From: Chrysomallon squamiferum
Taxonomy: Eukaryota > Mollusca > Gastropoda > Neomphalida > Peltospiridae
Length of the DNA stretch: 64,000 nucleotides
Reading direction: 5' to 3'
NCBI GenBank assembly: GCA_012295275.1
Contig: CM022665.1
Location: 18,108,150-18,172,149 of the forward strand
Shown: positions 33,007 to 44,090 of the stretch, one piece after another
Layout of the letters: every line of letters begins with the position of its first letter
Numbering within the stretch: position 1 is the stretch's first letter
Made by a program: the position numbers and the translations under genes
Notes under the pieces: generated by a model
What the model was told of the DNA's origin: nothing
Seen by the model: only the letters and a program-made list of their open reading frames with translations
The model's database searches: none

Positions 33007-36000
33007 CTCACTATTTAACCAAATGACAAACAGATGAAACCACACTTTTGTCCCATATTCAGAGGTACTCTGGAACTTGATAAAACAATAGAATAGTTAG
33101 TTTTTTGGTTTGTTCTTTTTTTTGAGTTCAGTATTTAAATAACTCGTACACAGATGACAGTACCATTTAATAAAAACTGCCAGAAACTAATTTTTATCCT
33201 TTATTCAAAACACAAGCTATTCTGAAAGTTAAGCAACAAGAGAATGAATTTCTTAATTTTTATTAATTTTTAATTTTTTTTAGGCAATGACAGTTTTAGG
33301 AAATTTGGTAACTGTAAGAAAATTATCATTAAATGTCAAAAAATTTCAATTCTTAAATGAAACCTTTTAGTATATAATGTCCTTAAAAATTATAATTTGG
33401 TAATTAACATTTAACAAAAACATATAAAATCTGTTTCTATTAATAACTAATACACAATATAACAATAGACATTTTATTAGCATTATTAATAAATTTGTCT
33501 TCATACCTTTTCATTAGCATTCCTGTATGCTCTAGAGTTAAATTTCAGGAAGACGCTGTCTAAGATAAAACTCAGATATGGGTCGAACCCTGGAGCTCTA
33601 AATCCAGCACCGAGTCCTGCAGGTATTGGAATGTCTGTCAGTGTGTCGAGTAGTTGCAGGAAAGCTCGAGTCAGAGGATATTCCTCATTTCTACTCTCTA
33701 TTTCATCCAGTTCCATCTGGTAACCAAATTTAAAATTTTTAAATTAAGCAATATTACATAATTATTAAAAATAAGTCCCGGTGTTCAAATAGCTAATTTT
33801 TCTATATGAAAAGTGAACCAATATTTTCATTAACACCACATTTAAACAGTTCTGGTTCTTACAATTATAGAATTGTTAAGGAAATGGGTTTTGTATTTTG
33901 ATGAGGGAAAACTACAACTCAATAATCTATTTTTAACAATTGCCAAAGAGTATTCTAGTCAACTTCGTCTGAACCGAGAACAACAATCTGTTTAGAAAAT
34001 TACACTGCTTAAATTATTTCAAAACTGTATTTAAAATAAAATTTATAGCCAAAAAAATATTATAAAAAGATTTATGTATTTAGTATATATGCCGTAAAAG
34101 ATAATTATATAAACAATATTGAAAAAAAAAAATCTCTAGTCTACCTGAATACCACCTTTCTGACCCAGATTAACTGCAGTTGGAAGAATCTAAAAATTAA
34201 AAATATAGGTAATTAACACAAAAATAATATTATTTTTTTTACTTTTTGTTATCGATAAAACTAAATACAACAAGAAGTCAGTTAAGAATCTGACAGATTT
34301 GGTTTAGATTATAAATGTAATTATGCCTAACCACTCAGATTATCATTTTTTCCTCAATTTTATGAAGTTCTCAATATTTTTGTTGATAACATGGCACAGA
34401 TTAATCATATTTATAAAGTAGAAACAAACAACAAAATTTTATATTTTTGCATGTAAAATAGCAGAATAATTAAATATTTAATTTGGGTTTCAGAAGTATA
34501 ATAAATGTAACATCAAAGATAAAAAGAAAAATTTAGTTTCATGCAAAATATAACATGTCTTCAGTTTTAAAAGGAATCATACTTGTCCTATTCGTAATAT
34601 AACAAAAAAAAATGCAAAATGCCAACTACAAATACTAATAGTAATAATAATAATAAAAACAGCAACAATAACAGCAAGATAAAATGACTAACCTGGGTTA
34701 CTTCCAGTGTTTGCCAGATGTTGGCAGCTATGGTGGGTGTCTTGGCCAGGGCAGACAGGGTGTGAAACAGTTCTGCTTTCAGAGTGGTGGGAATGTTACA
34801 GCTCACCAAACCAAATATCATACCCACCACACCCCACTGCTGGTTCTCATAAAAAGCCTCTCTGCAGTTCTCATTCTAAATAATAAAACAACAATAAGTA
34901 TAATAATAATAAATAAATAAATAAACATATTTTAATTTATGAACAAAACAGTCAGTATTCAAAACACTTTTATTTATTGACTATTTTTTCACCTATGGTT
35001 GCATGCAACCACCTTCAAATAGATGCTTCTGGTCATCCAAACCCCATAATAAAAATGAAACGGGGAAAAAAAAAAAAAGAAGGGGAGTGACCATCTTGAA
35101 CAGTCATGGGCAAACAGCAGCTTGCATGGCTTTATGATTGGCACACCTAATTTCACAAGTAAAATAACTTTTATCAGTATTCTGCCCTGCCTACTGGTGA
35201 GCCATGTTCTGATTTGGTCTGCTTCTTTGAAAAAAAAAGAATGCACATGTCTGATATAGAAAGATGAACAACAAATAGACATCGGTCGTAAGCTTTGGTT
35301 TACAATTTAAAAAAAACTTCACCATAAAAGATCAACTGACTGTAAGATGTTTAAATGTAAAGTAAAGCTCTCCATAAAGGATCCAGTGACTGTATGATGT
35401 TTAAAAGTAAAGTAAAGCTCTCCATAAAGGATCCAGTGACTGTATGATGTTTAAAAGTAAAGTAAAGCTCTCCATAAAGGATCCATTGACTGTATGATGT
35501 TTAAAAGTAAAGTAAAGCTCTCCATAAAGGATCCAGTGACTGTATGATGTTTAAAAGTAGAGTAAAGCTATCCATAAAGGATCCAGTGACTGTATGATGT
35601 TTAAAAGTAAAGTAAAGCTCTCCATAAAGGATCCATTGACTGTATGTTTAAAAATAAAGTAAACCTCTCAATAAAGGATCCACTAACTGTATGAGGTGTA
35701 AATGTAAAGCTAAGCTCTCAATAAAGAATCCACTGACTATATGATGTTTAGAAATATATATTATTATCAGGAGATGAGATAAAGTAGTTGTTTTTACCTG
35801 TTCGGCTATGCACTTGGTCAGCTGAAGGACAGCTGCTATTGCATCTTGTTCAGGTACTTTGATTCCTTTTGTCAGAGGTGCTCTGTACATGTATATTATT
35901 CTCCATTGAGATAACACTTTTGTTTTTACAGTGTTGTAAAGCACTTTGTTCAGTGAAGGAAAATATGTGATCCCAAGAAACAGAGATTCCTGAGCCACCT

Positions 36001-37837
36001 AAATAAAACAGTTCATGTGTTAATTTTATTATTATTACTAGTAGTAGTAAAGTAGTTGTTCAGTGCAGCAAAGCAGTGCTGAATAACAGAGCAGGCTGAG
36101 CCACCTAAATAAAACAGTTCATGTGTTAATTTTATTATTATTACTAGTAGTAGTAATAATAGTAGTAGCAACAGCAACATTGTTTTCGTTTTTACCAAAG
36201 TAAATATTTCAAATCTAAAACATTTAAAATACCTTTTCTGAAACTGACAAATCAGATTTTAAATTAATTTTTTTTTTTTTTTTTTTTAGGTTTAGGTTCA
36301 TAATTGTGTTTTTTGAAGTTTTAATTTTTTAAATAAAGACATAATAAATAATCACTTAGCTGCATTTTTCAAAGTTTTAACTGTTTAAAGAAAAACATAA
36401 TTACATACCTGCATTTCTTAAAGTTATAATAGTTTAAACAATAATGTAGTAATTACTTACCTGCATTAACACCATTCACTTTGAGAAGGTGGAAGCAGTG
36501 TTGGGCTGACTGTGGCCCATTTGCAAGACCTGTGATCATTTTGATGTAGGGTACATACAAGGGTGGGGGGAGAAGGTCACCCGCTAATCTCACAAACTTG
36601 TACAGAGCCACCTGAAATTATAATGTACAAACAGGTTATAATTAATTACAATACGTGTATATAAACATTAAAAACAGCCCTATAACAATTATAAATTCAA
36701 TGTCAATAGCTATAGTAAATTAAATTTAAAAATAAAAAGATGTTTTAAAAAGTGGCGATTGTTTCGTTTTTTTTTTTTTTTCTTGTGTAGAATGAATAAT
36801 TATATAGAAAATGTATCTCAAAACATGAAATATTAGGATGTAGCGCTTTTGCAAAAAACAACCCATCTATAATTTTCAGTAAGTAAAATAATTGTAACAC
36901 ATATTATTATAGATAATAATCATTCACAGTTTATCTACAGTTACAAACATTTATAGATATTTGATTTCTGATTGCTGTAAATTGTTTATTGACACTGATA
37001 AACAAAATGAAGACAACTATTAAGGGTAAAGAACGAAAAGATTTTATCATTTATATATATTCTTTAGAGATAAAAGCATACGTAAGGCCATTTGAGCAAA
37101 AATGGGAGGAAGAAGAACAAGTCAGAGAAAAGATTTGATCTCTTGACCTGCACCTGCAGACTGTATCATGTTACAAAGTAAAGCTTTACCTGTCTGGGTG
37201 GAGGTCTGTAACTGTACAGTGACTCGTGGACATTGGATGTTTCTGGTGGACACCAGTATTCTAATGACAACTCTAAACCAAGTGGATCTTTACAGTACAG
37301 ATCACAAATCTAAAAAAATGGGTTGTCATAGGTTGATCAAAGTACAAATATATTACAAGTGAATAAACCATTAGGAAAGTGTTTCTATACAATTCCTATA
37401 AATATTATTATTCATTATAAAGTAAATGTGTTGTAATAAGCTGATCAAAGTAAACATATTTATGAGAATAACACTGACAAAGTTTTTTGATGTCTTTATA
37501 CAATTCCTAAAAATAACATATTTAATTTTTTGTTTCTTATATTGTTATAAATATGTTATAAATATATCCAAGAACAAATCCCTTTTTGTAGATAACCGTA
37601 TCAATAATAATGTTGGAACATTGACTTTTTATTATTATTTTTTTTATTTAATTTGTTTTTGCTTTTTTAATTTGTTATACATTCATTTTATCTTAATCAT
37701 TTATTTTATTTTTATTTATTTATTGATTTTTGATTTATTAATATTATTATTTTTGTTTTTAATGCATTTAATAATTTATTTAATTTTTTACATTTTTTTA
37801 TCATTATTATTTAGTTTTCATACATAAAATAATAATA

Positions 37838-37929
<92 letters not shown>

Positions 37930-39420
37930 CCAATAGAACTAAATTTAAACAAAATACCATTCCATTATTGAACTGTTTTAAAAGAATCTGAAGGTTGGTA
38001 GATTTTTCACTTCTAAAAAGTGCTGTGAACTAAACAGGACAGAACAAAAGGAACAAACTATTACCAGCTGGAACATGTTCTCCAGATCTCCTCTGTGATG
38101 GGGAACTTCCAAACCTTCAGCCTGATGAGCAGTGATAATACGAGCAATCTCATCACCACGGTTACGAAGTTCTTTCACCTTTAATATATCAAATATTTAT
38201 TTCTATTTCATCTAATTTACACTGATATAAATGTTTAAAAAGTTGTAAAAATTTGAAAGATTAGTATTAATGTAAATTTATGAACTGTGGTAACTTGTAA
38301 TTATTTTTATCAAAAACTAAAGGGAAAGATAGCAAAGGTAGCGATTGTAGATTATTAATAATAACAATGACAAAATTACGAAATTTGAAATAATAATAAT
38401 AAAAAATATTAGTAATAATTAATAGAATAAAACAGTAAACGTATTAAAAAAAATAATAAATTACTTTGAGAGGCAGATGGTATACAAAATCTGTTACTAG
38501 TCCATGTATACGTTTTGTGAAAAATTCCTGAAAAATTAAAAAAATATTTATTAAAATAATATTTATCAACATAAAAAGTGCTGAACACTAATATATTATT
38601 ATTAATCTAATTAAAATAACATGGAAATTATTATTACTTTTGAGAACAGTTGTCTAACTGATTTATTCCACACCAAAAAATGATATAGAATATTGTCACT
38701 ACATTTTTATATCAGCTTAATCAAACAAGAAACAAAATCTGTGTTTTTTAATAGCTGTAAACAAATTCTATAAACAATAACAGGAAAAGAAAAAAACCCA
38801 AACCTCCATATTAAATAAAAATTTAAACAGACTGAATTTATGTCACAATTTAAAAAATGTTTTAAAATGTTTTAAATCTTTGTTTTCATCAAATAACTAA
38901 AATATTTTGTCTTTTAATAAATGTATATAACTTCTATAGAAAATAACTTTAAAAAAATTCTTAATTTGGGATTTTTTAAAACAACAACAAAAAAAAAAAT
39001 GTAATAAAAATCAGACATTATTATGTTTAAAAAACACAAATTTAATTTTTGTTCTTTTAAAAAAAAAAAAAACTATTTTAAAAGAATAAATATGTGTATG
39101 TATCAAAAAGATGAAACAACACTTGAGATTTTTCTGAATGTTCTTACATCACTGTGGAAATCTGGTCGTGCGACAAGGGCATCTTTGAGAAAAGCAAACA
39201 CATCATTTTCTATAGCAGTGTCGATCAAACCTTCATCATCCTCACAGAATTCACTGACACCTTCAAGTATGGATTTTACATAAAACAATTCACTAATGAA
39301 TTTTATATTTACCTTAACTAAATTAACAGAACTAAATGACCACTTCATAAAATTAATAAATATTCTCAGAATTATCTTAAAGAGAACTCATTAAATCCAG
39401 AAACAAAATCAGAAAAAAAA

Positions 39421-39454
<34 letters not shown>

Positions 39455-42400
39455 AATAAATCTGTGATACTTAATTTGTACAGCTATCACAAGAGACTTT
39501 AACAGTGTTTAGTTATACATCCTGACACAGAAGAAAAGATTCACCTGTAGCCAGTGGATACTGAGACAGTTGTCTCAACATGATTCCCCAGCCAAACTGG
39601 GCCGTTACCTTCAGTCCAACCACTGTCCATTTCTGATCCGACGTCAGTACTTTGTGAATCTCAGCAACATACGAGTTGTCCGATATCACTGGCAGTTTCT
39701 CTATAGTACCTGTAATATAAATAACAAATTAATTAGAATAATTATTAAATTCATAACAAAATACCCTGAAAGTTTTTCTACAGTACCTGAAATATAAATA
39801 ACAAATTAATTAACTAATAAATCCATAATTAGGTATCACTGGCCATTTCTCTATAGTACATGTAATACAAATAACATGTTTTAACAAATTAATTAATTAA
39901 TATATAAGATATCACTGACTGTTTCACTCTCAGACCTGTAATAAAATGTCAGCTAGGGTTTCTCTGTGATAGAAATAACAAGGTTAAACAAACACAAAAG
40001 ATACATAAACAAACAAATGCAACAGATACTAAAATACAGAATACAACATATTTACTTTCAGAGTCTTCATGATCAAGAATGCCGACATCAAAACAGTAAA
40101 GCAGAGCCAGAAGTAAGCAGAGAAGAACAGGTTCTAGTGTTCCATTAGCTTCAAGTGAGTTGTCATCTCTTAGATGTGCTATCAGCCGCAAGGTGTCATC
40201 TTTACTGAGAGGTAGCTGACAAGCCAGGCAGAACACACACTCAGCTAGTGAGAGTTTTATTTCTTGAAATAGATCAGTCACCTGTAACAAAAAATAATAT
40301 ACAGTAAATACACACACACCACCCATAGACGTGTATTCGCACAAATATATGAGAGAGATAAAGAAACAAATTGTCAAAATACACAAAGTAAATTCGTAAA
40401 GTTAATCAAGAAGAACTGAAAATAATAATAATAATAAATGGTAAATACTGAAATTTGTAAAATCAATCAAAACAGTCATACAATTTTACACTGGATGAAA
40501 TCTTCAAGTTCTGCAATACTAAAATAATTTTACTCTAAAACACTCTTCTAATTTTAATTGTTCTATTTATTCCTGTTATCCAAAATCAAAAATGAGAAAG
40601 TTGATCAAAAGATACAATTTAAATCTTCAAAAAATTAAATATTTATAAACCAGCTGTTTTGTTTTACATTAATATTCCCCAGTAAAATATAATAAATCAT
40701 CATCATCATATGTCAATATTTCTAAATTTCAATGTCAGATGTGGTAATGTTACCTGTTTTCCTGTGTTTTGCTGGACCCAGGGCTCTGTGGTTTTGCAGT
40801 CTTGCTATTTCCTGCATGAGATCCATGGACTTTATCAAATCTGAATTGTGAAAAATAATAAAACAATAATGATAATGATAATAATGCAAGATTTTACAAC
40901 TAAATCATACAATTAAACAAAGAATTTTGTAAATTTTGTAACAAATACACATTTTTAATTTAAAAGATATTTTTTGAGTCTGAATCACAAAACAGAAACA
41001 AATCAACATTTTAATAATATTACTACATATCCAGATTTTTGTATAATCTTACATATTAGTAACTAACACATTCCTACTGAATGGGAAATACTAACACTGG
41101 CTTTGTCTTTGAGCCACTCTTACATATAAATAGCAGTGGCAGTTTTTAGTTTACACTTTCCTACTGAATGGAAAATAATTTACTGGCTTTGAGCACAATA
41201 CTCTGATTAGAAGAGAAACAAGCACAAAGAAAAAGATAATTATTTTTAAAAAAAGCAATACAAACATTAACCAAGAATAGATAATTATATTCAAAAAACC
41301 CTAACCTAGAACCTTATTGATCAGTCCTTCTTCAACCAGCTGATCAGTAAAAGAGCTGACCACTGCTGAAACATCTGGGGACACACCCAATGTCCAAGTG
41401 CGTCCCTCCCTGGCCTGCAGCAGTGTTCTCAATGCATTGACAACACTACGTCTACCATCATAGAACAGTAAAACAGCCACCAATCCCCTGGTCAGACCAG
41501 GGTAGTTAGGTAACTGTTGTTCACCTGAGAAAAAAATAAAATAATAATAATTTTAAAAACTTTTAAAATTTTTTTTCTTGTGTCCATTATTGAAATAATG
41601 ACTAATGTTGGTTTTAAGTGAAAGTGTCAGTAATTATGATATTAACAAGAAGCAAAGATTTCATGTAGATTTTTTTTTTATAATTTTTTTTTTTAATGAT
41701 TCCTGAAGAAAAACATTCCTTAAGTGTATTCACAAAAATTCAAAAAAAACCTAAACTTTGTTTTTATATCTTGTTCTGTAATAAAACAATATCTGAAACT
41801 AATTTTTATTTATCCAAACCACTGTTTTATATTTCACTTAAAACAAACTATAGCATTCCATGCCAGAGAAAAAGTCCATTTCACTTATAACAGCACCATT
41901 GCTTATAACAGAATACCTTTATAAGCCAGGAAAACTGAAATGTTTCCTGAATTTTTCTGGTTCTGCAAAAGGAATACATTTTTTAAAGTCTCAGGGATAT
42001 CCAATCATCTTGAAAAATGTTTATTTCACTCAAAACATCATCTCGCTTATAACAATCTGCTGTTATAAATGAGGAATTATGGAAATGCTTTGGGAGATTT
42101 CAAGGACTGACTAGGTTTTTATAATTACTAAAGTCACAACCAACCTTCTGTGAGTAACTCAACAGCTGCCAGTTCATCCATGTTGAAAAGATCAGATAAA
42201 ATAAGAGCTTCAGCTATGAACTGTTGTGAAAATGTCTGCGTTCTCTGTTCTCCACGAAGTGGAATCCCTTCTGTAGTGGATTTTTTCACGATGTTTCGAT
42301 GCTCTCCATTCTTTACCTGAACATTTTTAATTTTATATTTAAATGTATGGAAACTGGAAAATTTATTAAAATTGTTATCTTAATAAATTTACTGGCATAG

Positions 42401-43733
42401 TTAGAAATAATATGCAAAAGATATCTGGTGCACGATAACCAATTAAACTTATGATCAAAGCCAGTTTGGTGGAACAATTCAATTAATATTATTTTATTTT
42501 AATAGTACACATATAACAAGATTTTATACTTAATAAATGGTAATACTGTTGTTGTGTTTTATCTTCAAAGTATTTTCTTTTCTTGTTTCAGAATAGACTT
42601 CTGATGCATCCAAAATATATTTATATGTCATTAAAAAGAAAACAGAAATTTTCAAAGTATTATGTTTTCTTGCTACTGAATACAGATGGATATTCAGTAA
42701 ATATATTAATCTGTCAAACATTGTTTTCACTAAAATATGTTTAGTGAGTGTAACATGTTATATTTATTTTTACCGGTGTTTTGAGAAGTGAGATAAAATC
42801 TGCCTTGTGTTTTCTCAATGTCATTTCGAGATCATATGCTGATCCAGGCTGATGTTTGAAAATAGCCGAGGCTACAACATCATAGAGTGCACGATATGGA
42901 CTCCACAATCGAGCCCCTGTAAGTAAAATGTGTTTTAGTTTTTATATTTCTGCACACTTAAAACAGTATTTATTTCAATTAAAAGTTAAATGTAAAACAG
43001 ATTTTTAAAGCTGCTCTCAAAAACTGAATTATAATAACTGAGTGTTAAAAAGTATAATAATACTTTTCAGGTATGCAAAGCATTATTTTATTTTTTAACA
43101 TTCAATAATTTGAGTTGTCAGTTATTTTAATATTTTTATTCTAACCGTTAAGAAACATGAAAACAATTTACTAACAATACTGAATATCAGCATTAATGTG
43201 TTTTCATACAGCTCAGAAGTATAACTTACACTTTCCTACAGACAATACAAATTGTCAAATGTAACTTTCAATTATTAAATTGAAATTAAAGATATAAATA
43301 GTCATTGTGATGTGTTACAACATGATGTTTGTCACTGGTGTATTACAACATCATGAACATGATCTTAGACCTCGTTATTTTTTTATCCTATTTTAAGTAT
43401 TTATTTTAAATTTTGTAAATATTTATTTAATTTTTTTAAATAGTCATTTTAATTAATTTATTTATTTATTGGAAAGACTTATTTTAAATTTGCTTATCCA
43501 CTGATCTATCAGTATCATCTAATAATCATAATGATAATGTCTTGTGAAACTAAGAGTAAAAACTTATCGTTTTCATTAATTAAATAACAAATGGAACACA
43601 AAATCGAAAACAGTTTTTTAGATCTTTTAACTCTGACGAGGTAGGCTAGTACTAATGCATAATTTATCTGATCTTTTTCAATATATTTGGACGTTCTTGA
43701 CTATTTCTTTTCCTTACCCGAATTTACCGCCAT
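15189..43733 (-). CDS. NUP205: Nuclear pore complex protein Nup205, complete, 41 exons
   Basis: Large alpha-solenoid nucleoporin of the inner ring. In known systems Nup205 binds Nup93 and helps anchor the channel nucleoporins. Conserved blocks align along the whole length of vertebrate NUP205: KHKADFISLLKTP near the N-terminus, GLTRGLVAVLLFYDGRRS, LELSLEYWCPPE, EIESRNEEYPLTRAF, GAGFRAPGFDPYL, KPVHKTNLQDPG, LNRQRSHTQRLLKLLL, SLFILWRHLEYYLVHC, and a terminal YSFTEAILRRIKRLLKL. The coding exons total 6023 nt. Removing two apparent +1 insertions gives 2007 codons including the stop, against about 2012 residues in human. The start ATG is at 43733-43731 (MAVNSG) and the stop TGA at 15191-15189. All introns have GT donors. 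It lies head-to-head with RABL2. Confidence 0.96.
15429..15690 (-). repeat. Two decayed copies of the NUP205 exon 40 3' edge
   Basis: Segments 15429-15497 and 15608-15680 repeat the end of exon 40 with its donor, sharing gtcctgtattttcttgaag-type sequence with the real edge at 15769-15815. They lie downstream of the true donor on the minus strand and are separated by (ACT)n-type triplets. Confidence 0.85.
16718..17426 (-). other. NUP205: Probable U12-type (minor spliceosome) intron in NUP205
   Basis: Read on the minus strand, the intron begins GTATCCTTGA, matching the U12 donor consensus (G/A)TATCCTT. Near its 3' end is TCTTTGAC, one mismatch from the U12 branch consensus, about 10 nt before AAAG. 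Splicing here gives HLA-YIIENSLFILW, matching vertebrate NUP205. Using a U2 donor further downstream instead would add non-conserved residues. Confidence 0.7.
17930..18006. repeat. (ATT)n microsatellite
   Basis: Triplet run directly after the NUP205 exon 37 donor. Read on the minus strand it gives a poly-Asn artefact. Confidence 0.85.
18258..18345. repeat. (AAT)n microsatellite
   Basis: About 27 AAT triplets in the NUP205 intron upstream of exon 37. The poly-Tyr open frame on the minus strand is spurious. Confidence 0.9.
19215..19500. repeat. (ACT/ACA)n triplet-rich tract
   Basis: Imperfect ACT, ACA and ATT triplets next to the NUP205 exon 35 donor. All frames stay open by composition (poly-Thr, poly-Val, poly-Leu), none conserved. 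Confidence 0.85.
20280..20576 (-). repeat. Decayed copies of the NUP205 exon 34 3' edge
   Basis: Near 20287, 20421 and 20494 are degenerate versions of agcagtgaagttttac, followed by gtgaaaa-type sequence. The real copy spans the exon 34 donor at 20560-20590. Open frames here on both strands have no conserved content. Confidence 0.55.
22380..22535 (-). repeat. Repeat of the NUP205 exon 32 donor flank
   Basis: The block with actgtagaaatgcaaaatct, followed by catattactgac at the exon 32 donor, is preceded by an earlier copy from about 22390 (tcatattactgc, then actgtagaaatgtaaaatct). Confidence 0.6.
22528..28692 (-). CDS. NUP205: NUP205 exons 23-32
   Basis: Exons: 28692-28447, 28088-27945, 27552-27457, 26682-26435, 25719-25528, 24953-24701, 24229-24149, 23773-23622, 23321-23130, 22643-22528. 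All phases join without correction. Landmarks are GILGSPKTCLHSIL (exon 23), LNRQRSHTQRLL (24), RRKLLCLLDSIGF (26), FESWRQVTEVLLTACPEDLL (27), LYGGLLYYLQIAQ (29) and CQDACYGHDIGR (30). Exon 25 is poorly conserved, which fits the variable acidic loop at that place in other NUP205 proteins. Confidence 0.93.
22985..23060 (-). repeat. Decayed copy of the NUP205 exon 31 3' edge
   Basis: The sequence from acaaataattttatta to ttacaatcttacactgtt repeats the donor flank and first bases of exon 31 at 23089-23147 (acaaataattctgtta ... ttaccatcttggactga). Confidence 0.6.
25735..26230. repeat. ~140-bp degenerate tandem repeat, about 4 copies
   Basis: Copies share aaaatacccattttataa, tatcctgaaatcaacc and caatacattctttctcag-type blocks. 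The first begins within a few bases of the NUP205 exon 27 acceptor. Confidence 0.65.
27070..27456 (-). repeat. ~34-bp minisatellite derived from the NUP205 exon 25 donor
   Basis: Around eleven copies of a unit like gagttacctgtagata followed by cctgtacagtgtga. The real exon 25 end and donor at 27445-27480 has the same layout (gagttacctgcagaca then cctgtgcagg). The array lies wholly in the following intron. Confidence 0.75.
29055..35998 (-). CDS. NUP205: NUP205 exons 13-22
   Basis: Exons: 35998-35798, 34875-34693, 34189-34145, 33716-33507, 32855-32673, 32128-32071, 31585-31396, 30157-30037, 29834-29732, 29213-29055. Exon 13 begins in one frame (GGSGISVSWDHIF) and ends in another (YRAPLTKGIKVPEQDAIAAV). 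One surplus base in the run at 35960-35963 reconciles them. Exon 16 carries the conserved EEYPLTRAF and GFDPYLSF blocks, and exon 22 carries VRKPVHKTNLQDPG. A Tigger-type element sits in the intron between exons 19 and 20. Confidence 0.92.
30402..31151 (+). mobile_element. Tigger/pogo-type DNA element, internally deleted
   Basis: A 750-bp element with terminal inverted repeats CAGTGGTACCTCAACTTATG (left) and CAGTGGTACCTTGACTTACG (right, reverse complement), flanked by TA target duplications at 30400-30401 and 31152-31153. Inside is a transposase-like start at 30663: MDPKKVSAKDSAEKKNQ, then ELKLEIIEKQERGVH, then a frameshift into CTILKMKESIKAVTPVKG. That resembles the N-terminal helix-turn-helix region of Tigger/pogo transposases. 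The catalytic part is missing, so the copy is non-autonomous. It sits in the NUP205 intron between exons 20 and 19. Confidence 0.85.
31268..31325 (-). repeat. Decayed copy of the NUP205 exon 19 3' edge
   Basis: The block from tagtttatacagtaaata to gaattagtgacttgcag repeats the real exon 19 donor flank at 31368-31405 (tggtttatacattaaaca ... gacttagcaatgcag). Confidence 0.6.
32968..33003. repeat. Poly-T tract
   Basis: Mononucleotide run of about 35 T in the intron upstream of NUP205 exon 17. Similar A/T runs at 29492 and 31909 are prone to length error. Confidence 0.85.
35325..35760. repeat. 50-bp tandem repeat, about 8 copies
   Basis: Unit containing gctctccataaaggatcc and gtgactgtatgatgttta, with a strict 50-bp period (ctctcc or its variant at 35368, 35418, 35468, 35518, 35568 and 35618) and decayed outer copies. 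It lies in the intron just after NUP205 exon 13. Confidence 0.9.
36004..36160 (-). repeat. Duplicated NUP205 exon 13 acceptor edge
   Basis: The acceptor flank cacctaaataaaacagttca with its following AT tract occurs at 35996-36058 (real) and 36100-36157 (copy). On the minus strand the copy is followed by exon-like sequence, GGSACSV against the real GGSGISV, which then runs into simple repeat. Confidence 0.8.
36461..43733 (-). CDS. NUP205: NUP205 exons 1-12
   Basis: Exons in transcript order: 43733-43718, 42916-42774, 42316-42145, 41524-41306, 40840-40754, 40281-40056, 39709-39545, 39260-39148, 38527-38465, 38178-38065, 37309-37190, 36611-36461. Exon 1 holds only MAVNS plus one base. Exon 3 gives LSDLFNMDELAAVELL and exon 6 gives LSLAECVFCLACQLPLSKDD, both close to vertebrate NUP205. 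Exons 5 and 6 do not join in frame as written: one extra A in the A4 run at 40757-40760 would explain it, giving KHRKQ then VTDLFQE. An acceptor 19 nt inside exon 6 would also restore the frame but would lose conserved residues. Confidence 0.92.
37836..37926. repeat. (AAT)n microsatellite
   Basis: Near-perfect triplet run of about 90 bp in the NUP205 intron upstream of exon 10. Confidence 0.9.
39735..39945 (-). repeat. Decayed copies of the NUP205 exon 7 5' edge
   Basis: The real edge (cactggcagtttctctatag then tacctgtaatataaat, 39688-39720) is repeated at about 39768, 39838 and 39909. These copies keep the acceptor-like tacctg context. Confidence 0.75.
41870..42075. mobile_element. Possible decayed MITE
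   Basis: Both ends carry cttataacag-type sequence in opposite orientation (cacttataacagcacc at the left, the complement of ctgctgttataaatga at the right). Such ends are common in pogo/Tc1-type MITEs. No target duplication is clear. Confidence 0.35.
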
Positions 43734-44090
43734 GCTAACGAAGGCCATTTTCAGATTTTGAGCCGGTTTTGATATCCGGTTTGAAGAGTTTTTCCTCCAA
43801 TATTGTTAGAACACCTAATTTTTCACAAACGTAGGGAGAGAGAAAGAAGTTATGTCTACTTCTACAATTATTTACATTTTGCTGTATTTTTCAAATTTTA
43901 TTTATGTTATGATTTGATAATTTAAAACTACAGTTATTCTATGATAGGAAGTGATGATCCTTCCATTGAATGCATATCTGTCACTAAAAATAGACTGCGT
44001 TGGATTTCCCCAGTGAAAGAAATTCCCTACAGCCTCGTTTTAACATCAATCCCATAATGCAATCATTTCACATTCTTCTGCATTTGGAAA
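43734..44090. promoter_or_regulatory. Bidirectional NUP205/RABL2 promoter interval
   Basis: The start codons of NUP205 (-) and RABL2 (+) are 357 bp apart, so transcription starts of both must lie here or overlap it. Both starts sit in an ATGGCG context (agcATGGCGgt and aaaATGGCGag). GCCATTTT at about 43743 is a YY1-like site. No TATA box is convincing. Shared regulation is inference from spacing. Confidence 0.6.

Noticed and set aside
37426-37827. 133-codon hydrophobic + strand frame
   Set aside because: Phe/Ile/Leu-rich translation of AT-rich intron DNA on the strand opposite NUP205, with no conserved motif.
40262-40281. Alternative acceptor for NUP205 exon 6 at ttcaag
   Set aside because: It restores frame without a base correction but removes VTDLFQ, which aligns with conserved NUP205 sequence; a +1 base error is simpler.
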